Shown here: piece by piece, positions 62,955 to 64,000 of the stretch
Position numbering within the stretch: position 1 is the first letter of the stretch
How the letters are laid out: the number at the start of each line of letters is the position of its first letter
Source of the DNA: Stappia indica
GTDB taxonomy: Bacteria; Pseudomonadota; Alphaproteobacteria; Rhizobiales; Stappiaceae
Direction: 5' to 3'
NCBI RefSeq assembly: GCF_001696535.1
Contig: NZ_MBQE01000003.1
Span: 62,001 to 126,000 of the forward strand
DNA: 64,000 nt
Translations under genes and position numbers: made by a program
The notes under the pieces: generated by a model
What the model saw: the letters and a program-made list of their open reading frames with translations, nothing else
What the model was told of the DNA's origin: nothing
Databases searched by the model: none

Positions 62955-64000
62955 GCAGCGTCGGCGTTCCCACCCTGTGGGGCCTCCTCGACACCTATGC
63001 GGCCGCGCGGCCCGACGACCGGGCCTTCCTCTATCTCGGCCCGGAGAATGTCGAGCAGGAGGCGCTCACCTATGCCGAGCTGCACCGGCTGGCGCGCATC
63101 TACGGCCAGCGTCTGCGGCAGCACACGCGCCCCGGCGACCGGGCGATCCTGATGTTCCCGACCGGCCTTGCCTTCGTGGTCGCCTTCTTCGCCTGCCATT
63201 TCGCCGGTGTGGTGCCGGTGCCGATGGTGCCGCTGAAGGGCGCGCGCCTGCGCAACACGGTGCATGCCATCGCCGAGAATGCAGCGGCCTCCGTCGTCTT
63301 CAGCAATCTCGACCAGGCCTCGCTGGTCCATGCCCAGCTGAGCCCGCTGCCCAGCTACCGCAACGCCACCTTCATCGCCATCGATCTCGACGAAGGCGGG
63401 CCCGCACCGACCGCCGATCCGCACGAGGCGCTGCCGCACGAGCTCGCCTTCATCCAGTACACGTCCGGCTCTACCTCGGTGCCGCGCGGCGTGATGGTCA
63501 GCCATGCCAATCTGGCCGCCAACCTGGAGATGATGGCCGAGGCCTTCGGCAACGACGACAATCCGACCTATGTCGGCTGGGCGCCGCTCTATCACGACAT
63601 GGGGTTGATCGCGAACGTGCTGGAGCCGTTCTATCTCGGTACGTTCTGCATCCTGATGTCCCCCAACCTCTTCGCCCACCGGCCTTGGCTGTGGCCGAAG
63701 GCGATCAGCGATTATCGCGCGGTGGTCAGCGGCGGGCCGAACTACGCCTACGACCTGTGCATTGAGCGCCGCGACCTGATCGTCGATGCCGGCCTCGACC
63801 TGTCGTCGTGGAAGCTCGCGTTCAACAGCGCCGAGCCGGTGCGCGCCGGCACCCTGCAGCGCTTCACCGAGGCCTTTGCCGGCATCGGCTTCCGCCCGCA
63901 GACTTTCTACCCCTGCTTCGGCATGGCGGAGGCGACGCTCCTGATCACCGGCGGCAGCCGGAGCGAGGTGCCGATCCTGCGCCCGGTCAGCCGCGTTGGC
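62930..64000 (+). CDS. Fatty-acyl-AMP ligase (FAAL), N-terminal part, cut by window end
   Basis: The first 357 residues of an AMP-forming ligase, open to the right edge. Motifs: A3 loop YTSGSTSVPRGVMVSH (177-192), WAPLYHDMGLIANVLEPFYL, the FAAL-type SGGPNYAYDLCIERR, LAFNSAEPVRAGTLQRF and FYPCFGMAEATLL. FAALs activate a fatty acid as acyl-AMP and pass it to an ACP, the likely starter step here. The ATG has GGAGGAGA upstream. More biosynthetic genes probably continue beyond the window. Confidence 0.93.
   Translation, partial: MLDKNRDLSSVGVPTLWGLLDTYAAARPDDRAFLYLGPENVEQEALTYAELHRLARIYGQRLRQHTRPGDRAILMFPTGLAFVVAFFACHFAGVVPVPMVPLKGARLRNTVHAIAENAAASVVFSNLDQASLVHAQLSPLPSYRNATFIAIDLDEGGPAPTADPHEALPHELAFIQYTSGSTSVPRGVMVSHANLAANLEMMAEAFGNDDNPTYVGWAPLYHDMGLIANVLEPFYLGTFCILMSPNLFAHRPWLWPKAISDYRAVVSGGPNYAYDLCIERRDLIVDAGLDLSSWKLAFNSAEPVRAGTLQRFTEAFAGIGFRPQTFYPCFGMAEATLLITGGSRSEVPILRPVSRVG

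Overview
This is a gene-dense, GC-rich chromosomal segment with about 65 protein genes and one tRNA. I infer an alphaproteobacterium of the order Hyphomicrobiales (Rhizobiales), possibly a marine Stappiaceae-type genome. The basis is the gene chain rpmH-rnpA-yidC-engB-argB-HAD phosphatase-dapD-dapE-truA, the abundance of LysR, FCD-type GntR, TRAP and peptide-type ABC genes, and the protein sequences. The genus is a guess. I see no phage, insertion sequence or CRISPR array.

Positions 1-19100 hold a core block, mostly on the minus strand: the truA end, dapE and dapD (lysine/diaminopimelate synthesis), argB with a HAD nucleotidase, engB, yidC, rnpA and rpmH. Accessory genes interrupt it: a SAM methyltransferase, a DMT exporter, a PhnA-like protein, an OYE-cupin-alcohol dehydrogenase operon with a divergent LysR, a DUF817 membrane protein, a GAF-PAS-GGDEF-EAL protein and a CatB-type acetyltransferase. 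A sigma70-like promoter precedes rpmH and a strong terminator follows yidC.

Positions 19500-24700 carry DUF547, TVP38/TMEM64 and disulfide-oxidoreductase genes followed by an orphan histidine kinase, then tRNA-Arg(ACG). Positions 24700-38500 are a patchwork of small regulator-target pairs: Rrf2 with a redox flavoprotein and methyltransferase; LysR with an isochorismatase-like hydrolase and a MoaF/SnoaL protein; LysR with TauE; LysR with an MFS exporter. It also holds ddl and an unusual 606-residue AztD-like/ZinT zinc-binding fusion behind a possible Zur site.

Positions 37700-57300 look like a catabolic region for an unidentified organic acid or cyclic compound. It has a peptide-type ABC importer operon ending in an alpha/beta hydrolase and a GntR regulator, a divergent operon of three FAH-superfamily hydrolases (the first a true fumarylacetoacetase by its residues), a 3-ketosteroid-dehydrogenase-like flavoprotein, three SDRs, a TRAP importer, a second GntR and a GST. 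No ring-cleaving dioxygenase is visible.

Positions 58200-64000 begin a secondary-metabolite or specialised-lipid cluster, introduced by an AT-rich stretch with interleaved inverted repeats: membrane desaturase, acyl carrier protein, cyclopropane-synthase-like methyltransferase, cytochrome P450, type II thioesterase and a fatty-acyl-AMP ligase cut by the window end. This is the best candidate here for an undescribed system: a carrier-bound fatty acid that is desaturated, C-methylated or cyclopropanated, and oxidised.
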